NCBI GenBank assembly: GCA_030605265.1
Contig: JAUWIR010000144.1
Span: 1 to 8,938, forward strand
Direction: 5' to 3'
DNA length: 8,938 nucleotides
Source of the DNA: Pseudomonadota bacterium
Lineage (GTDB): Bacteria > SZUA-182 > DTGQ01
Part shown: positions 6,501 to 8,938 of the stretch, piece after piece
How the letters are laid out: each line of letters begins with the position of its first letter
Numbering within the stretch: position 1 is the stretch's first letter
Notes under the pieces: generated by a model
The model's input: the letters and a program-made list of their open reading frames with translations, nothing else
What the model was told of the DNA's origin: nothing
The model's database searches: none
Translations under genes and position numbers: made by a program

Positions 6501-8875
6501 AATTCCGCCGTCACTTCAGAGCTAATTTTTTCCACTTCAAGATTAAAGCTTCCTCCCAAAGTAAGCCCGGCCCCTCCGGACACACTCTCAAAGCCAATTT
6601 TTTTTACCCCGTCTTCTTCTTTTTCTTTCAAATGTAATCCTAAATCTACTGCCGGACTAATAGTTGCCCCTATTTTGGCTGCGCTCAATATATTTTTTAA
6701 AGGTGGGACCTTATTCAATAACTTCCCGATTATGCTGCCAACAGGGATAAACTCTATAATGAACCAGTCCTCTTGAATAGACTGGGAAACATTGAGATTT
6801 ATGGCCATTCCATTGAATGTAAGCCCGTCATTAGCATCAAAAATAATATCTCCTTTGCCGGTGCCTTTTCCCGCACTTTCTTGGTCTGCTATGGTAAACC
6901 CTGTCTGCCCGCTTGCCTCAGTATTTCCTTTTCCCGAAAGATTTATTTTTACATTAAGCTTGGCCTGTGTCTCCTTTATCCCAAACTCTTTGCCGCCAAT
7001 ATAGGGTAACCAGTCCGGTATGGTCACTTTTCCATCCCATGGCTCTTCAGGGAAAGTAAAGGTGAGGGTATAAGCTGGCTCATAACGATTTTCATTAAAG
7101 GAAAGATGCTCGCCTTTATCTAATTCGGCAAGGGTGTTATTTATCCAGGTGAGCCAACCAGGCATTGGAATGACATGGGGATAGTGAACCCATGGATCAG
7201 ATAGTCCACCCTGATTATTTTGGGCGCCTATAGTTAACATATTTCCCTTGGGGGAAATAATGGCCATAAAATCATCTCCCATATCAAAAAGACGGCTAAG
7301 AGGATACTGGTCCGCCTTTTCACTGAAGGCACCTTTATCCAAAACAGTAAAGGTAATTTTGTTCGGATCTTCTTCTCCCCACTCCACATATACTTTGTAG
7401 GTATTTTCCAAAGAAACTCCATGAAGAAATATTCCCTCATACTCCCGGTCTACCCTGGTGATTATAGGCTTGGGCACTTCTTTTGGCTTCAGTTTTATAT
7501 CTATTACTTTTTGCCTGATGTTTTGCAGGACAACTTCCTCAGTGTAATCACAATACCCCTCCTTCACTGCCGAAAGCGTATAGTCGCCGTATTGTAGGTC
7601 TGTGAATTTATAGTACCCTTGCGAATTTGTTTGTTGACTTTGTCCTTCATTTAACTGGATCAATACCTGCTCTAAAAAATCCTCAGTGTCCATATCTCTT
7701 ACCTGCCCCTCCAGGGAAATGCTGATTGTTTCAGTAGTAAAGGTGAAAGTGTAGTTATCATCAATCTCTCCTCCAGCGCCGTTTTCATTTATATCAAGGA
7801 CTTTTCCTTCAGTATCTGTGGCAGTAGAAGAAAGGCTTATGGTGTATTGCTGGTTGCACAAAAGGTGAGAACTTGGCTGAAAGAAGAGGGTTTTATTGTC
7901 ATTGCTCCAAATGAATGTCCCGGGGACATTTGGTTCAATACTAAAGGCTGATTGAGTGGCGGACTGATCCATTGATCTATTGAAGGTGATGCTGATAGCT
8001 GTGTCAATTGATACGGTAGAGGTTTCGTTCAAAGGATTATGATTGACGATGTTTGGGCAAAGGGGAGGGATGTAAACTTGAGCGGCAAAGGGTAGTCCTT
8101 CGAAGGACTTTTCTTCTTCCCAACAAATACTATAGAAGCATTGCTCTGCCTTTTTTTTAAAATAAGGGGTGAGTTTTATTTCATAATTGCCCTCTTTAAG
8201 ACATAAATTGGAAAAATCCCAGATAATATCTACCCAAGTACTTGCCCGAAAGTTTGGAGGGGGATTTTCAGGCTCTTCCCATACGCCAAGATCGCCTTTT
8301 TCAAAAATACCATTTATTTCTGGAAAATCGAGATTTTTATACTCTCCTTTGACCCAATATTCAAAACATCGTACCCAGTTACGCCCTTTCTCATAATTAT
8401 AAGCTGCCCAATCATTCACCCCCGTCACAAAGGGAGGCCCACACCATTCCCCAGTATTTACATCTTCCAGTCCTCCTTTATCTCCAAATACCTTAGCTAT
8501 AAAAGTAATTTTTCCCGAAATTCTCTCATCTTTTATATCAAGTATATAGATACGAGTATAATGATGACTTTCAGGAGAAGGCTGCCAAAAAGGGTTATAT
8601 CCTTTCTCAGTTACAATAAAGGGCTCTGTCTCCCTAGGATTATCTGAATAATACTTAGATGGATGGCAATATTTACACATATTAAAATCAGCTAAGCTCA
8701 TACCCACAGCAATATTTCGTGTTCCAGGAATTGACGCTTGGCTTCTCGATGCATGGCAAACGCCCAAGCATGAATATCCCTTTGAATGACCGCCATATGA
8801 CTTTAAAGGATGAAACCTATAGAAAAAAAATCCCGTTGGAAAATCCGCAAGTACTTCTCTAATAAGTGTCTTCAA
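3515..8875 (-). CDS. Giant multi-domain surface/secreted protein (Big_5, propeller-like repeats, CARDB x2, HYR), 5' end uncertain
   Basis: The open frame is 1,786 residues from a TTG at 8875, but codons 1-20 lie in the terminal repeat and there is no signal peptide. The true N-terminus is therefore probably lost or outside the window. Order of parts: CLGVCH (36-41, CXXXCH) and CKYCH (67-71, CXXCH), possible heme-c sites; a beta-rich region to about 270; an SbsA-like Ig domain (271-383, ITFNRSMD); a carboxypeptidase-regulatory-like domain (385-463, TNSQGYYKFTDLQYGDYTL); an unassigned Gly/Ser/Thr-rich region (about 464-900); about five repeats of the form YDGxxWxxPxxLTxD...LVW (about 945-1265), likely a beta-propeller; two CARDB domains (1303-1410 and 1416-1521, each ending ETNN or KENN); an HYR domain (1524-1601, DTTPPEVTCP); and a duplicated C-terminal module (1606-1786). 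The composition fits an extracellular binding or scaffold protein. No enzymatic residues are evident. Confidence 0.88.
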   Translation of the reverse strand: MKTLIREVLADFPTGFFFYRFHPLKSYGGHSKGYSCLGVCHASRSQASIPGTRNIAVGMSLADFNMCKYCHPSKYYSDNPRETEPFIVTEKGYNPFWQPSPESHHYTRIYILDIKDERISGKITFIAKVFGDKGGLEDVNTGEWCGPPFVTGVNDWAAYNYEKGRNWVRCFEYWVKGEYKNLDFPEINGIFEKGDLGVWEEPENPPPNFRASTWVDIIWDFSNLCLKEGNYEIKLTPYFKKKAEQCFYSICWEEEKSFEGLPFAAQVYIPPLCPNIVNHNPLNETSTVSIDTAISITFNRSMDQSATQSAFSIEPNVPGTFIWSNDNKTLFFQPSSHLLCNQQYTISLSSTATDTEGKVLDINENGAGGEIDDNYTFTFTTETISISLEGQVRDMDTEDFLEQVLIQLNEGQSQQTNSQGYYKFTDLQYGDYTLSAVKEGYCDYTEEVVLQNIRQKVIDIKLKPKEVPKPIITRVDREYEGIFLHGVSLENTYKVYVEWGEEDPNKITFTVLDKGAFSEKADQYPLSRLFDMGDDFMAIISPKGNMLTIGAQNNQGGLSDPWVHYPHVIPMPGWLTWINNTLAELDKGEHLSFNENRYEPAYTLTFTFPEEPWDGKVTIPDWLPYIGGKEFGIKETQAKLNVKINLSGKGNTEASGQTGFTIADQESAGKGTGKGDIIFDANDGLTFNGMAINLNVSQSIQEDWFIIEFIPVGSIIGKLLNKVPPLKNILSAAKIGATISPAVDLGLHLKEKEEDGVKKIGFESVSGGAGLTLGGSFNLEVEKISSEVTAELDGTGSVIYQIPANPSYIKEVMFTIRNSSTIKIWSIINSKATVIFYTKYTDASGWEGGVNYESEVKGLERKLKGIQDQLFEPISTDFLTRGYSTFVANQPVMTRDVPAEYGMLTINKIIENVYPYSEAKLIEKDDSLLLCFIYYDPNDPVLQATEVAYTAYDGQKWCSPLPIADDTRGEFNPRLSLDKHCRAIAVWQRIKDENFDSLDLYEMASQMEIVWAKYDFDTDIWSAPAALTDNVFLDGNPLLCSDYKGNVALVWESNQDNELMGDSNSPSDFHFTLWHGNTWESPQMILSNQANAFGHTLAMWDEGILVWSMDVDGNFSTTNDQDLYYLLYDGTTWTGPSRLTNDNVSDHPPRAVYDSAGKLYLTWIRDGRLVLLDDLATGGYQIIRENSGTAQFLNYKLAVNNQGNLVIFWQQADDLGNDIFYILYDPTHDHWSKDTRLLQDDDVEKYYVPLFSSTGDLIMAYNKDIIEYVTETVEVNGEEVFFENVARSLRNDLYVLRYTFCNDLSIQAEGITFSHSSPRPGDTVTISADIKNSGNFSLDNVIVHFYDQTPFQQDFLIGSVTLTDPLSAGGSQIVSIDWCVPEGEDTHEIFVILDPRGNIVEKDETNNILSAVTVLPDFALLGGKVTQSGNFLDILVEVKNEGSVPSFYIPLEYRLNSPDGALLASKTISFLSLDESAEKLLRWDITEKEYPDGPLSICVQVDPENIFLEKSKENNFVKIHVMDTTPPEVTCPQDILITKYTPSGAIVEFNASGQDNLDHTITFTSNPSAGSIFPLNDTLVSCTAADDYGNTASCSFTISVPPLQNEITLWPGLNLLSLPPEIEILASSLWNNLAHASIQAAKIQAKNAQWRTFENQGAEDFYLIPGMSWMAYFTHTEAVQIQMDYTPALLSLSGNTVLDLLPGVNVVNYRSLLKWINSSEEHQAGWPEKVFQRAEEENSPVECISGYDAQRAKWAGKYHFFGRTAGSEIDVEKMKNEGYIVYKKNN

Positions 8876-8938
8876 ATAATGGCGTTTTGCATAATCCAGC
8901 CTGTCCGAGTATAAGTTAATCTAAATCTTGATCATTTA
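8816..8938 (-). repeat. Right arm of the 123-bp inverted repeat
   Basis: This is the reverse complement of 21-143 and reaches the last base of the window. It holds the TTG start and first 20 codons of the large frame. Reading upstream in that frame there is no ATG before an in-frame TAG about 69 bases before the TTG. The gene's sequence becomes unique immediately inside 8816, so the N-terminal codons belong to a repeat rather than to single-copy sequence. Confidence 0.93.

Noticed and set aside
4239..8396. Several plus-strand frames of 69-98 codons and minor minus-strand frames within the giant gene
   Set aside because: They are shadows of the long coding frame, without start signals or family features.
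21..8938. A complete transposon with terminal inverted repeats
   Set aside because: No transposase or recombinase is encoded and no target-site duplication can be checked because the right arm ends at the window edge. It is reported as an inverted repeat only.

Overview
The window is 8,938 bp of AT-leaning bacterial DNA. Every recognisable gene lies on the minus strand. The organism looks like an uncultured, Gram-negative-type anaerobe: there is a very large multi-domain surface or secreted protein, a beta-helix exoprotein, toxin-antitoxin remnants and abundant short GGGGAC-core dispersed repeats. I cannot name a phylum from the sequence. Both ends carry the same 123-bp sequence in opposite orientation (21-143 and 8816-8938), so the window may be a whole contig that stops inside a repeat.

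Right part, about 3.5-8.9 kb: one open frame of 1,786 residues (8875 to 3515, minus). It has two cytochrome-c-like heme motifs near its N-terminus, an SbsA-type Ig domain, a carboxypeptidase-regulatory-like domain, a propeller-like repeat region, two CARDB domains, an HYR domain and a C-terminal duplicated 'PGxNxxS' module. Its first 20 codons lie in the terminal repeat and there is no signal peptide, so the true 5' end is probably missing or displaced. Its stop codon lies in an inverted pair of the CAGGATTAACAGGAT-type repeat.

Middle, 2.5-3.4 kb: a chimeric ORF. A signal peptide and part of a right-handed beta-helix protein are joined in frame, across a GGGGACGG repeat, to the C-terminal third of a DegT/DnrJ/EryC1/StrS sugar aminotransferase.

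Left part, 0.1-2.4 kb: an intact two-gene TumA/TumE-like toxin-antitoxin operon (2397 to 1710) with a good promoter. Then comes about 0.9 kb without genes but full of REP-like GTCCCC/GGGGAC repeats, one a strong G-quadruplex candidate. Last is a MazE/MazF-type module (795 to 237) in which the ribbon-helix-helix antitoxin is intact and the toxin is broken by a one-base frameshift.

The genes do not form a pathway. The common theme is rearrangement at short dispersed repeats: one GGGGACGG copy abuts the left terminal repeat and another sits exactly at the gene-fusion junction. This could be real recombination in a repeat-rich accessory region or assembly joins at repeats. I see no clearly new defence or metabolic system; the best leads are the repeat family, the fusion at a repeat, and the large heme-motif/propeller surface protein.
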